From positions 1-64,000 of the forward strand of contig JAAOOA010000157.1 in the NCBI GenBank assembly GCA_012861695.1: 64,000 nt of DNA. The letters run 5' to 3'. The translations under genes were made by a program, and so were the position numbers. Below are positions 34,669 to 46,839 of the stretch, piece by piece (position 1 is the stretch's first letter; every line of letters starts with the position of its first letter). This DNA comes from Trematomus loennbergii. Taxonomy: Eukaryota; Chordata; Actinopteri; Perciformes; Nototheniidae. The notes under the pieces were generated by a model. The model worked only from the letters and a program-made list of their open reading frames with translations. It was not told the DNA's origin and searched no databases.

Positions 34669-35711
34669 GGGTCCTTCTCAGGTCGACTATTTTCATTTCC
34701 TCGGTCCTCGGTCCTCGGTATCACCGGAAGTTGATTTGTCTGCGCCATCTTGAGTAGCGTCCCATGGCTCTTATTTCTGCCGGAGGACCGAGGAGCGAGG
34801 AGCGAGGAGCGATAATGGAGGAGCGATAACCGAGGAACCACCAGACCATCCTCCGGTGAAATCCTCAGATACTCTCCCCGCCCCCTTACTGTGTATCGCT
34901 CACTGATTGGACGATGCAGCGCATGCACTGATCTGATGCTTCTTGACATGAGAGCAGAGTTTCCCAGCGGAGTGAAGAAAACACATGAAACTCACGGGAC
35001 TCACTCCTCAGTTTATACTGTGTTTTGTTTCAATTAATGCATCATTCAGTTACAAATATGTGATATATCTGAACAACAAAGTGGTCAAAAATTATTTTAT
35101 TCATTTATTGGAAACATTTTCATGATCGCTTTTTCGTTTTACATTTTCATTTATTGTCATTTCCATTCAGTCAGTCATTAAGTGCTATTTAACATGTTAA
35201 TTTGCTACATATCCACACAAACTAAGTGTGCAATCCAATGAATGTTAATCTAACTGGGTTTTGATAGATAACACATATCTCTTTTTCTTCTCTGAATTAT
35301 TTTATTTCTATTGTGCACTCTAATCAATATTAATCCAACTATTGTTCGTTTATACATTTTAAGAATGGCGTTTATCTTTTTTGAGAATGAGTTCTTATTT
35401 TATTTAATGTATTTAGGTCTACAACAGATGATACAAATGTTTGTGTCAGTAAATGTGTACTAACAGAGGCGGGGGTGTTTGTGAAAATAACGGGGACAGA
35501 GCTGCTGTCAGAAGAACAGCTGTGCGGCGTCATCACAAACGGACGTCGCTTCACGTGACGCTCCGGAGGAAAGGACGTCCCATTGCTCTTAAAACTCATT
35601 TCCCTGCTTCTCGTGGTTTCCTTGCGTCTCTCCATGCTTCCCTGGTGGGAGGGACTAAACGCAGGGAAACGACGCAAGTGAGGGACGCAAGGATTCCATT
35701 TAATCGACCTG
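34669..35711. mobile_element. TIR element of about 1.04 kb inserted in the minisatellite
   Basis: The left terminus GGTCCTTCTCAGGTCGA and the right terminus TCGACCTGAGAAGGACC are inverted repeats of 17 bp. Both flanks are the same AGAG-rich minisatellite, so the exact TSD is ambiguous. It includes TCACGTGAC-containing GC-rich sequence but no transposase. Superfamily not assigned. Confidence 0.7.
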
Positions 35712-35877
35712 AGAAGGACCCGAGAGAGAGGGCGATCAAGAGGAGAGAGAGAGGGCGATCAAGAGAAGAGAGAGAGGGCGATCAAGAGGAGAGAGAGAGG
35801 GCGATCAAGAGAAGAGAGGGGGCAAGCAAGAGAAGAGAGAGAGGGCGATAGAAGATTGAGAGGGTGATCAAGAGAAG
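35712..35877. repeat. Minisatellite, right part
   Basis: Continuation of the 34445-34668 array. Confidence 0.9.
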
Positions 35878-35899
35878 AATGTAATGTATAACTCCTATG

Positions 35900-36165
35900 A
35901 AAATGTTCAAAAAGTGCTCAAACTTCACATGTGTGCTAACAGTCCAGCCGTGAAGACATCTAAGGGACAGTTTGAGAGTTCTTCAAATGCCGTTGCCATG
36001 GCAACACAATGCTCACCATGAAACACGGTTTTCTCATAACTTCAGTGAAAATGCTCGAAATGGCCCAAAACTTCACAGGTTTGGTAACGATGCAGCCATC
36101 AACACATCTAAGCGTATTATGGGGTGTCATCAAATGCCGTTGCCATGGCGACAGATAATTCACCA
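35900..36165. repeat. Two tandem units (~147 bp) each ending in an RFX-type X-box
   Basis: The units share ACTTCACA, GCAGCCATCAACACATCTAA or its variant, and CAAATGCCGTTGCCATGGC. GTTGCCATGGCAAC (35992-36005) is a perfect palindromic X-box, and GTTGCCATGGCGAC (36139-36152) has one change. RFX binding is inferred from the motif. Confidence 0.65.
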
Positions 36166-36289
36166 TCAAGTTAGTTCAAAAGTTTGTAGTTCAAATATTC
36201 TGCTGCTTTCCCAAGACTTTTTACTTTCTTTTCTCATCTTAATACAAATTCATTCACTACTACTTAAATCTGATATTTAACTCCTTCAG

Positions 36290-36510
36290 CCTATTTTCAG
36301 CTGCAGAAACCATTCAACTATTACATTATTCAGCTATTTCAGGACATCAAGGCTATACATGTTTTTTTAAACCTTTTCTTTTACATATTAAGCTTTTTCT
36401 GCATTTTTGTAGCTAAAAGCAGCTACCATTCAGCTAATAACATATTCAGCTTTTTCTGCATTTTCAGCTAAATTCAGCCACACATTTTCTGCAGGAAATG
36501 CATTTTCTAG
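36290..36510. repeat. TTCAGCT-rich low-complexity repeat
   Basis: Recurrent TTCAGCT and TTTTTCTGCATTTT words. No coding sense. Confidence 0.5.
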
Positions 36511-36634
36511 TTTAAAAGAGTTTTCAGGTCACTAGTAATCCAGGGTTTATTGTTGGGGAAACAGTTGACAGTTTTAGCCGGTAATGTTGTTTGCTCACAG
36601 AAGTTTATGTATTCTGTGATGCAGTCAAGGTGCA

Positions 36635-36780
36635 AGGTTTTATTTTGTCATATGAACATAGCTACAGTATAGTTATGACGATGAAAATCTTAGGTCACAG
36701 GCCTGTGTCCAACAGTGCAACACAATAACACAGATAAACTGAAAATATAGTGCAAGTAAATACAAAAATAAAAAGTTTAA
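36635..36780 (-). mobile_element. LINE 3' tail (inverted copy at 38060-38205)
   Basis: Reverse complement of the 38060-38205 block, which ends GACAAAATAAAAAACCTTGA. These are likely 3' ends of a non-LTR retroelement. Confidence 0.5.
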
Positions 36781-36921
36781 AAAAGTGAAATAGTGAAATA
36801 AGAGTCTATATGTAAGTTATTGGAATATGATATATTAGGTAAATAGTAGAGCTGTCAGTCGATTAAAATATGTAATCACATGATTGTCCATAGTTAATCG
36901 CTCATTTTTTATCTGTTCTAA

Positions 36922-39484
36922 TGGCGCGTTTCCACTACAGCCCGCAGCCCGGTTTAAGAGGGCTGTGACGTCAGCGGCCCGTTTGTGGTTGCGTTTCCAC
37001 TTGGCCTAGTACCGGCCGGCGGGTCCTAATTCACAGTTTTTCTGGCCTCATAAAATCGTGGGGCCAGGGCCAAAGACAACCGGGCTGAGTTTGTGACGTC
37101 AACGCTCTCGGCTGCTGATTGGTCGGAGAGAATCGTCACAATCTGCGCGCAACGGCGTTACTGGAGTCTGCATGGTAGGTTTTTGCTAACGCTGTTATTT
37201 GCTTGAAAGCTTTGTGTCCCTGCTTTGTGTCCCTATCTGTTCTAAAGCTCACTTCTAACAAATAAGTCTATTTTATCCTTACATTTATGTTCGACAACCC
37301 ATGATTTTATGGAGCCCCGAAGGCTAGCTAGGCAGATAGCATTAGCGAGAGCTATTGTTTGCTAACACCATATGTGCCATTGTTTACGTTCAGTTTGTCT
37401 TTTCTATAGTTGTTGTTGCTATTTATAGTATTGTGCTGCAGTAGTTTGTGGAATTTACAAGTCATGTTTCTGTTCTAGATGATTACATTGGGACTAGCGA
37501 GGAGGAACAGTTCCGAACAACGTCCTCTGCATCAACAGCACAAACCGAGGAGGAGACGATCTGGCCCTGCAGGAACGGCAACTGGCCCAACAGAATCAAT
37601 GCCATGTCTTATCTTATTGCTTGTTGATAAATAATTGCACCCACCAGCGATCACACAGAAAGATGGCATCATCTAGGCGTCCCTCTGCAGTCAGAAATAT
37701 CATAAACACCATCGTCCACAAAGCACTGTACAGGGGTTTATGGATTTAAGAGAATACTTATCACAGTGAAACCTTTATCATCTGTTGCAATTAAAGCAAA
37801 TAAGAGAATAAATACTTGGTTAAATAATACATTTAACTCTTTAGCAGGACAACTCTGCATACTGTTTGAAATTGAGTTTGCTAGCTTGAGGTCCTCCTCT
37901 AAAACATAACATTACATAATGGTATTAAGAATACATGATAAATACATGTAGTAAAAATTACTCAATTGTAATACCCTCGTTGTGCTAGACTCAAACACAT
38001 TGCTTATATATTTCAAAGAGAAGAGAACAAAAAAAACACCTATACAAAGAGAGCGGTGCACAGCGCTTAATATTTACTTGCACTATATTTCTGTTGATCT
38101 GGGTTATTGTGTTGCACTGTTGGAGGAGCCTGTGACCTAAGATGTTCATTGTCATAACTACACTAGCTATGTTCGTATGACAAAATAAAAAACCTTGAAC
38201 CTTGAGGCTGTGTCTTTCAGACAAACCATCATAATCATATTATTTTATGCTGTGGATACTTTAGCCTCCATCCATGTTAACAATTTTTTACACTTGCATT
38301 TATGAATATAGTTCTGTTGTGTTTTACACTTTTGTATTTATGTTTATAGTTTGCTTTGATATTTGCTTAATTTATTAGATTATTATTATTATGGGGGCAG
38401 TACTGGTGCTTGAAATTCAAATATTTACTAAATAGTCAATTCTGATAACATTTTTTTGGTTTAAATAATTTGACAAACACATGTATGTGAAAAAGAAAAG
38501 ATGTATTTATGTTCAATACAATGAATATTTAGGTATTACATTATACATTCTAGGTATTCAGGTAGCGCATCAGACCCAAGTAACATGTAATGTAATGTTG
38601 ACTAACTTATAACGAGCAAAACATTCCGGTTTTTAACATATATTATACAATTCCGCCTTTTCATTTTATACACAAATGTCGCTTTCTCACAATGTCCTCA
38701 GTATTTATTGCTTTTATCAATGAATAAACATGTATTACATTTTGCAAACATGAAAAAACACATCAGTTTTACACATTTTTAAACACCTTAATTCCTGAAT
38801 GACAACTTCGCTGTTTTCTGTTCATAATGCCCTCTTTTGAATTCATGTAATGAACGTAGGTTTTCCTCAGGCATCCTGAAGTTCTCCACCCACTGAGTGT
38901 GTGTGAAAGATGGAACAATCACATTCCACCACTCGGTAGCTCGGTCGGTAACTTCTGAAATACACAAACAAAAGCATACATATTTTAATACGTAAAAGTG
39001 GTAGCTACAATTAATTAAATACTTTGGTCGTATAGGGAGCGTGAGCCTAAACACATTGCTAGTTAGCGAACGTTAGCTTACCAAGTAGCATTGTAGTTAG
39101 TAGTGATTCGAGTCGTCCTGTAGTCTCTGCGGCGTAGGAGGACTGCCCGAACTCTCGCGTCAGCTTCTTCTATACCTCGTCTTGCTATACGTCGCCTCTT
39201 TCGAAACAACTCTTGTCTATTTCTTGTGATAATAAACCACACAAAAAAACAAGCAAACGATCGCTTTCACATCTTCACATCCTCCATTGTTGTGTCGCAT
39301 TGAAGATGACGTCACGGCAGTTTTAAGCAGCGTCGCTCCGCCTATACTGCGTTACTATAGATACTACCCCTGTTCCTAAACTGTAATGGAAACGCGCCAT
39401 AAAGTGAGCTGGTCCTAACGAGGCCAATCGCGGCCCAGCCATACCGAGCGGGGCCGAGCGAGGCCGTATAGTGGAAACGCGGCA
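36922..39484. mobile_element. Harbinger deletion derivative (TSD TAA)
   Basis: The ends TGGCGCGTTTCCACTA and TAGTGGAAACGCGGCA are inverted repeats with one mismatch, flanked by TAA at 36919-36921 and 39485-39487. The left side keeps parts of the Myb-like gene seen at 49652-51008 (for example ATTGGGACTAGCGAGGAGGA at about 37488). The right side (38788-39300, minus) keeps the transposase start: TEWWNVIVPSFTHTQWVENF and a following LRSLHEFKRGHYEQKT tail. The transposase catalytic part is deleted. Confidence 0.85.
38060..38205 (+). mobile_element. LINE 3' tail inside the Harbinger derivative
   Basis: Ends in AAAATAAAAAACCTTGAACC. Inverted relative of 36635-36780. Confidence 0.5.
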
Positions 39485-39674
39485 TAAATGTACCTTAGAG
39501 GGATATTTTTCAAGTTTTGAATACTCTTATCAACATATGAGTGGACAAATATGCTTTATATGTTTGTTTATTATCATTTGAACAATGACAAATATTCTCA
39601 TGAATATTAAACACAACAACATCTGAACATTACAAATATTCGCCTCAATTCAACCTGGAACCTCTCTCATACAA

Positions 39675-39676
<2 letters not shown>

Positions 39677-39761
<85 letters not shown>
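39677..39761. repeat. (GT)n microsatellite
   Basis: About 85 bp of pure GT. Confidence 0.97.
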
Positions 39762-39763
<2 letters not shown>

Positions 39764-39877
39764 GACACTGTGATGGATCGTTGGAGCTTTGTGCAGCTCA
39801 AGGCATATATGCTCGAACGGGAGCTGCCTGGACGCTGCAATCATGTTGCGCGCACTATCCGTGCTGAGTGTGCTGAC

Positions 39878-40262
39878 TGTGAAGCTGACCGTTGAGCGGC
39901 CCGACCAAGCAAGGAGGCAGAGGCAGAACGTCCAAAAATATAACCCGGTGTGGGCATTTATTACATCAGACACATGATTCACAGCCTCAATCCTGCTGAA
40001 CATGTGCACACCGTCACCAACCACAGGGATTTCACACCACACTACCAGCACCCAAACAGACAGGGAAACAGAGCCTAAATACACACACACACTAATCAGC
40101 AATTAGACACAGGTGGGGGGGGAGGAGACAACACAGGGCACCAGGTGCACACAATCAACAGCAACAGACATGGGGAAAGGGGAACACTTTTCAACAACAA
40201 TGAAGCTAAACAACCCGTAACGGAGGCCGAGATCTATGGGCCCAGAGATCACCTCCGTGACA
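39878..40262 (-). mobile_element. Solo LTR, 5-bp TSD CTGAC
   Basis: Read on the minus strand it begins TGTCACGGAGG and ends GCTTCACA, with AATAAA in the middle (plus-strand TTTATT at about 39958). CTGAC flanks it at 39873-39877 and 40263-40267. The TGTCACGG start is common in fish gypsy-type LTRs. Confidence 0.7.
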
Positions 40263-40715
40263 CTGACTTTTCGTACAATGTCCCACTGTCTGGCTACCTG
40301 CATAAAGTCAAGTGCTTGGCGCAGTTGTCGGCGAAATGTCGCTCCTCTGTTTTCATTGAAACAGCTACTTATATCCGTTAGCGCAGCTAGCTAGCACCAG
40401 ATGCTAACAACAACAACAACACGTAAGGTGTGCCTCGCTCGCCCCACACATACACACACCCTCCCGGTCCTCCCGATGGCCAGTCCGGGCCTGCCGGTGA
40501 GCGTGGAAGTGTGGTCTGCCATAAGCAGGCGGCAGGAGCGGGGCAGTCAGCATCAGCTTGTAGATGGTATTTTAAACTCGATGCGCTCTGAAACTACGGG
40601 GCGGCCGAGGACAAAAAATACACATGCGTTAATCGCGTTAAAATAATTAGTGGCGTTAATCTTTTTTTGCGTTAACGCATTATTAACGCGTTAACTTGAC
40701 AGCCCTAGTAAATAG

Positions 40716-42940
40716 ATAAATAATTTCTAAGTAGCAGCCAGATGAATATTATGGATGTTGTTTCAACAGTTCAGGTGTTTAACAGATTTTGCTTCAACAG
40801 TTCAGGGGCCTCATTTAAAACAGTGTGTACGCTCAAAAGATGGCGTACGCCAGTTTCTACGCAATGTTTGCGATTTATAAAAAACAAACTTGACGGGAAA
40901 ATGTGCGGTCCTCCACGCAAACTCTGACCCATGCGTACGCACTAAGCAACAAACGGGAGAGACGAGAAACTGCGACACCGTTGGCAGAAGGAAGAATGGA
41001 GAGAAATATGTGGAAAAAATACCATAAATAAAATGTTACCTCTCATTGATCATATATGAAGAATTCATTTGCAAACATTGATTAAAGCCAATCTTAAAAT
41101 GATTAAACAAACGCCTGCTTGCGACTCCTCAGTGCACACAAAAACATAACTTGGAGAAAGAAATAAATACGGATGTGTTATTTAAAACCACCTCGAATAT
41201 GTTGTGTTAATGTTATGACATGTATTCTCATAAATGATGCGGTATGCAGGACAGAATTACGTCTAAACTGAGGCCGTTTTGCATTTCTATAGGTTGTATA
41301 GATACGAGCATGGTTTATACTATCATTTCAATCATGTTTTATGCCGTTTGCTAAGACTTGATAAGTCGCTCGTAAAACACAGGAGGTATGGAAAGTAAGA
41401 GAACACCATGTATTTGGTGAATTGTACAGCTGATTTAACACAACACATTTGTTTTATTTCATTTAAGTGGTGGATAGAGTTGTTGCGGGGGGAGACACAC
41501 ATGGTGCAGAGAAGGCCCTGCTGGCCCTGATGGCCCACCACTGTAAACACATGAGTAAGAGTGAGGCTTGCCAACGGTACATATAGGACAGGAAACAAAG
41601 CTTAGACTATTTTATTGACTTGATGGAATCAGTCAACCTAGAACCCACAGTATTAGCATTTCAGTATATTTTACATACAGTACAGGTTTAGTCTTTTTGT
41701 CAGATGAATATGTCTTCTTGGGAGCATTACTGACTGCTGGGCACCACACAAATGATTATGAATGTTAAAAACACATTTTTAGGTGAGATTCTTGTCTGAA
41801 TTGCAAGAAATGGTTAACATCACAGAAGCACGTTTTACCAAAACATTTAGATATTTCACTTCCATAAAGCTAGAAGCAAACACAAGACAGATTTGGTCCA
41901 AGTTTACGGGTACCTAGTATTGATCACGCACCAAATTCCATTGATCCTACATTTCCCATTATTCAACATAACATAGTCTTTCCTGAGACCCTGCCTGACT
42001 GCTGCATTTTACTCTGCCTCAGTTTGTTTTCCCATCCTTGATGCGTCAGACGGCTGATTGAACAAACTGGATGATGACGGTCAACAGATTACGATACACA
42101 ACCTTTTCTGCACAAACGCCGTCTCGTCTGTGCAACACATCTTTTTCATTTAACCAGCCTTGATTTGTTTAGGTGAACAGCCAGACTGCCTATCTGCCCT
42201 GATTCAGCTGCTGATATGATGGCAGAGGTTGCTGAGTTTCAGACGTTATTCTGGCTCAGCCTGATGGGCTGCCTGCTGAGATCTGCTGCTCGGTTGGCTA
42301 TGTAGCGTGTGTGCGACCATTTGTGTGAGTGAGTAAGTCTTTGTGTGTGCATTTGCGTGAGTCTATGTGTTTCACGCGTTTCTGACTGTGTATCGTGCAC
42401 GTGTGTTTGTGTGTGGGAGTATGCGTGGGCAGAGCGTTAAAGCCGACAGTGAGCAGGCAACCTGAGGACATATTTATGAGGTTTCTCTCTGTCGACGGTA
42501 TACAGTGAATATTAACCTGGTGCTCTCTCTGCACCTCAAGCTGCAAAACACAACACTCATCTATCTGATGCACCACTACGTCTGTTCTGGAGGAAAGTGC
42601 ACAAAGAGGCGAGGGCAGACTGCCCCATTATTACTGTCAGGTGATTTCATCATGATAAAGATATCATCCATCTTCTATCTAAATGGGTGTAGATCCATGT
42701 TAGCCTCATTATGTATTAGCTCAAGGACTAGAACTAACTCAGTCAGGGATGTTCACCTTATCCTCATTTCATCTGATGTATATTACAATGATGAATAAAT
42801 GATGAATATATAAACATTTATATTAAAATGTGATGAGTTTGACTGAGTCCTTAAGATGTACAAGCGAGGATGGTTCAGCCATGAAGAAAAGAGAGGACAG
42901 GGCATTTGATTTATGGCATAATGACAAAACAACTAAACAC
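40716..42940. other. No gene recognised
   Basis: GGGCCTCATTTAAAACAGTG at about 40806 looks like the end of a common fish DNA element, but no partner end was seen. The rest has only short frames. Confidence 0.35.
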
Positions 42941-42949
42941 TCCCATTAA

Positions 42950-43558
42950 CCATCCTGTTGTCTTCGGGTCAAATCTGACCGATTTACTACTCTCATCAAT
43001 CATAACTTTTTTGTTTTACATTCGATTGCATTAAGGCTTTATGATATCCTTCACATTAAACATTTGAACATATAAATTGCTGATCACCACTTTCATTGAA
43101 TTTTGGATGATTTAGTTAACTTTGTAACACCCATGGTGTTCCCGGTCAAAAATGACCGCCATAAAGAAAGGAATTAGTAACCATCCGGATAAAACACAAA
43201 CACCCACACATACATACTCTAAATGTGTTCCCCCCCCTTATGTGCCCAATCACCCCATGTGAATCACACCTGGCACACACACACAAAACAATTTGATACA
43301 TTTCCCGCTCTTATGTGCCCATCCCCCACATGGATCACACCTGGCACACGCAATACATGTTCAGTGTCTATTCTTTGTATATTTACTGCAGTTTTTCATG
43401 TATACCAGTAGTCTGATACAATATTTACAGTTTGAAAGGGTGTTAAATGACATTTGGTGATGATTAATGGTTTTTGTGTCAATGTAATAGCAGTTAAAAC
43501 AGGGCTGGTCAAACCGCGAACACCAAAGTAAGGGGGGAAAACGAAGACAACAGAAGGG
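42950..43558. mobile_element. piggyBac-like MITE, TTAA target
   Basis: The left end is TTAA (42946-42949) then CCATCCTGTTGTCTTCG. The right end is GAAGACAACAGAAGGG then TTAA (43559-43562). The GGTCAAATCTGACCG and GGTCAAAAATGACCG blocks are typical of this widespread fish family. Non-coding, 609 bp. Confidence 0.75.
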
Positions 43559-43739
43559 TTAAAGAATCACCATCCCATTTAGTTTGAGTGAACATTATGT
43601 TGTTGAGAATGAATGTCTTAGCAGAGACAGGAAGGACACGTGACAGATAGTTAGGCCCCAGGGCAATTAAAGAATTTGTTTGTGCAACATTTTACATCCA
43701 TGGACTGAAATGATCCTTCTTTAGTGCTTCATCTGACTT

Positions 43740-44120
43740 GACACTTGTCACGAACTTGGAAACACAAGGTAAAGGACTCAAATGCACGACCCGGGAGACA
43801 TAGGTAAAGTAAGAGTAAAATACTTTATTCCAAATTAGGAATACAAAAAATGATCGACACTCTTAACGAGGTCAAAAAGGCACAAAAGAAAATCGCTCAC
43901 TAAGTGAGGAACAAAACTTACAAAGTAATTCAGGAGCATGAATCAGGCTTGAGACATGAAAAGTAATCGCTGGTACGCAGACTACTGCATGGAGACAAGA
44001 TGAACTGACACAAGACAAGGGAAGGCTGGGGAATTTAAACAAAAGGTAACTGGGCACAGGTGGAAACAATCGGGGGCGGGGCTGACGCTGATGAGAGCGG
44101 AAGACTCACACAAGGTTGCG
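43740..44120. repeat. LTR-like repeat fragment
   Basis: TGTCACGAACTTGGAAACAC at about 43747 looks like an LTR start, and CACAGGTGGAAACAATCGGG occurs later. No matching end or TSD was found. Confidence 0.3.
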
Positions 44121-44189
44121 GTCGAATAATCCAAAAATCAGCTCCTAAATTCTAACCCTATCGTCTATTCCTTGACCTCTGAGTGAAAC

Positions 44190-44450
44190 GTCATGGGGTT
44201 AAGGATAGTGGATAGGAGAATTCAAAAGGACTTAGGAAGAGACTGCGGTACTTTAGAGAATCCGACTGCACTTTCACTATCCGACGTGTTTATGATGCGC
44301 CAGCGGACGTCATAAATGTGCGCCTGCTGCTGTGGGGAAACTATGGAAACTAGTTTTCTATACAGCGGACTACAACATGGATGTTTAATAAGAACGAAGG
44401 ACTACTGTAAACTCATCTAGAGACTCTGCACCGTGCTCTGATGCTGTTGT
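44190..44450 (-). repeat. Dispersed repeat, copy 2 (inverted relative of 12660-12925)
   Basis: See the shared blocks listed for 12660-12925. Confidence 0.6.
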
Positions 44451-44599
44451 TTTATGCTTTATGAACGGGGACAACAGAGAAACATATTCTTCATGACCAA
44501 AGTTGGAATTGAAATAAAAAAGGAAAGTGAAACTTATGCTCGTCACCTTCTCCCTCCGCTCCACATTAATACAAATGATCTGTGGGAGTCTTTGCGAAT

Positions 44600-46066
44600 G
44601 ATTTGAGTGACCACTGTGCTGTAGCCACAATTAGGGACACTAAGGTCCAAAAGGTTAAACCTCGTATTATCATTAAGAGACATAAAACATTTTGTGGAGC
44701 AGGGTTTTGTTCATGATCTGTTTGGGTTTGATTGGGGAAAAATCGATCTGTGTGCTGATGTAGAAACTGCATGGTCTTATTTTTATCTTGGTTTTATGGA
44801 AATTATAGATAGACATGCACCCCTGCGTACATTTAGAGTAAAGGGACGAGACAATCCCTGGTTTTCTGCTGAACTGTCTAGTCTCCTGCATGAGAGAAAC
44901 AAGGCCTGGGCAAAGGCTAGGAAATCAGGCTCAGAGGCAGAATGGCTGCGTTTTAGGCAGCTAAGGAATAGCTTCACTTCACATGTCAAAAGTGCTAAGT
45001 CGAAGTACTATTTGTCAGTTACCACAGAAAACCTAAATAATCCTAGGAATTTTGGAAAGCCATAAAATCGATATCCACCGGTGAGATCCGTAATGAGCTA
45101 CCTCCGTTGCCTTACCACAGCATCTGGCACTATATCGGACAGGGCCACCATGTTAAATTGTTTTAATGAGCATTTTGTGTCCTGCGGTTCTGTTTGATTC
45201 TGTGACTAACTCTGCTTCTGTGAACACCACAGTCCGTGACTCTGACAATGTGGTTTGGAAAACCCTTTCAGTTTTACTCCTTTAACTGTAAATGTTGTTC
45301 ATGAAGCTTTATCTAAGTTAGATCCTAAGAAACCGGCAGGCCCAGACAACGTAGAACCTTTCTTTTTAAAGATAGCTGCAGATTGTATTGCTCCACCTCT
45401 TACTTCTCTTTTTAACCTCTCCCTCAGCACAAATGCAATTCCAAAAGTATGGAAGTCAGCTTATGTCTTGCCTTTACTAAAAGGAGGGAGGCAACTATTT
45501 TAAATAACTATAGGCCAATCTCGAAATTGTCAGTTCTGGCGAAGATGCTCGAACGCCTAGTGAGTGAACAAGTAAAGGAGTTTTTATGTAAAAATAATAT
45601 CCTGTCTAAACATCAGTCAGGCTTCAGAAAGCAACATAGCACCATCACTGCGACAATGAAAGTGGTGAATGACATTACAAGTATTTTAGATAATAAGCAG
45701 AGCTGTGCAGCTCTATTTGTTGACCTGTCCAAAGCGTTTGATACCGTCATCATCGCATCTTAAAGCAGAGGCTACTCAGTATTGGCTTATCCAGCCATGC
45801 AGTGTGGTGGTTTGTGAACTACCTCTCTGAAAGGTCCCAATGTGTTCACTTTGATTGGCTGTCTTCTGAGTGGTTGAACATTGCTAATGGTGTTCCTCAA
45901 GGTTCTGTTTTAGGTCCACTTTTATTCTCCATCTACATCAATAGTTTAGGTGAAAATGTGGATGAAGCTACTTTACATTTTTATGCGGATGATACCGTGC
46001 AGGTCCCTCCATTAAGGAGGCTGTTGTTAAATTACAGGCTGTTTTTAACATTATTCAGACTCATCG
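44600..46066 (+). pseudogene. LINE (L2/CR1-like) 5'-truncated, endonuclease end plus reverse transcriptase
   Basis: Collinear plus-strand blocks in shifting frames are visible. DHCAVATIRDTK (end of the endonuclease) lies near 44610. WFSAELSSLLHERNKAW follows (44694-45065). The RT fingers KPAGPDNVEPFFLKIAA (45255-45503) come next, then YRPISKLSVLAKMLERL, SKHQSGFRKQHST and the motif A block ALFVDLSKAFDTV (45449-45763). GVPQGSVLGPLLF and YADD (45982-45993) complete the core (45802-46066). At least three frame breaks separate these blocks, and there is no start or 3' tail. The RT stops abruptly at about 46066, where a 331-bp satellite unit begins. The element is dead. Confidence 0.85.
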
Positions 46067-46700
46067 CTGTATCCACATTGCTATTCTGATTGCACACATA
46101 TTTGTAATTGCTTTTCATTAGCCCCGCCCCCCAGAAAGTCGGCCATTTTGAAAAAATTGCGTTTTTCATGCATTTTAAGCACATTTTTGCTAATTCGTCA
46201 TAGGGAAATGATCGGAAAAATTCCAATCTAGGACAACTTAAGCGCATATCCAATGTGATGCTAAATTGCGAAGAAAATTGTTGATAGCTCAATCGGGGAG
46301 GTCGCAAGCTAACAGCGAATACACCATTTTTGACGATTTACATGTCGCAAATTACTCCAAACTACTCGCATATAGTTTTTCCGATATTCACGAAACGCTG
46401 TATACACATTGCTATTATGATTGCACACATATTTCAAATTGCTTTTCATTAGCCCCGTTCCCCAGAAAGTCGGCCATTTTCAGAAATGTGCATTTTTCAT
46501 GCATTTTAAGCACATTTTTGCAAACTCCTCCTAGGGAAATGATCGGAAAAATTCCAATCCAGGACAATTTAAGCGAATATCCAAAGTGATGCTACATTGC
46601 GAAGGAATAGTCGATCGCTTGAACATGGAGCTCGTAAGCTAACGGAGAATGTACAATTTTTGACCATTTATATGTCAGATACTACCTTAAGCTACTGAGA
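46067..46700. repeat. Two tandem 331-bp satellite-like units
   Basis: CTGTATCCACATTGCTATT at 46067 recurs as CTGTATACACATTGCTATT at 46398. TTTTCATTAGCCCCG, CAGAAAGTCGGCCATTTT and GAAATGATCGGAAAAATTCC occur in both units. Confidence 0.8.
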
Positions 46701-46725
46701 CCTGCCTGTCTGCCCGGCACATCAA

Positions 46726-46731
<6 letters not shown>

Positions 46732-46802
<71 letters not shown>

Positions 46803-46834
46803 CACACACACACACACACACACAACACACACAC
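46732..46834. repeat. (CA)n microsatellite
   Basis: CA repeats with two AACA interruptions. Confidence 0.95.
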
Positions 46835-46839
46835 AGAAC

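Larger units (their letters stand above)
36847..40707. mobile_element. hAT element with 8-bp TSD GTAAATAG, holding nested elements
   Basis: The ends TAGAGCTGTCA and TGACAGCCCTA are inverted, flanked by GTAAATAG at 36839-36846 and 40708-40715. Removing the nested Harbinger (36922-39484) and solo LTR (39878-40262) leaves about 0.9 kb with no transposase, so it is non-autonomous. The right end carries TTAACGCG-type repeats typical of this fish family. Confidence 0.85.

Noticed and set aside
35372..35851. Charged frames near 35.4-35.85 kb
   Set aside because: They run through a non-coding TIR element into the AGAG minisatellite; there is no conserved domain.
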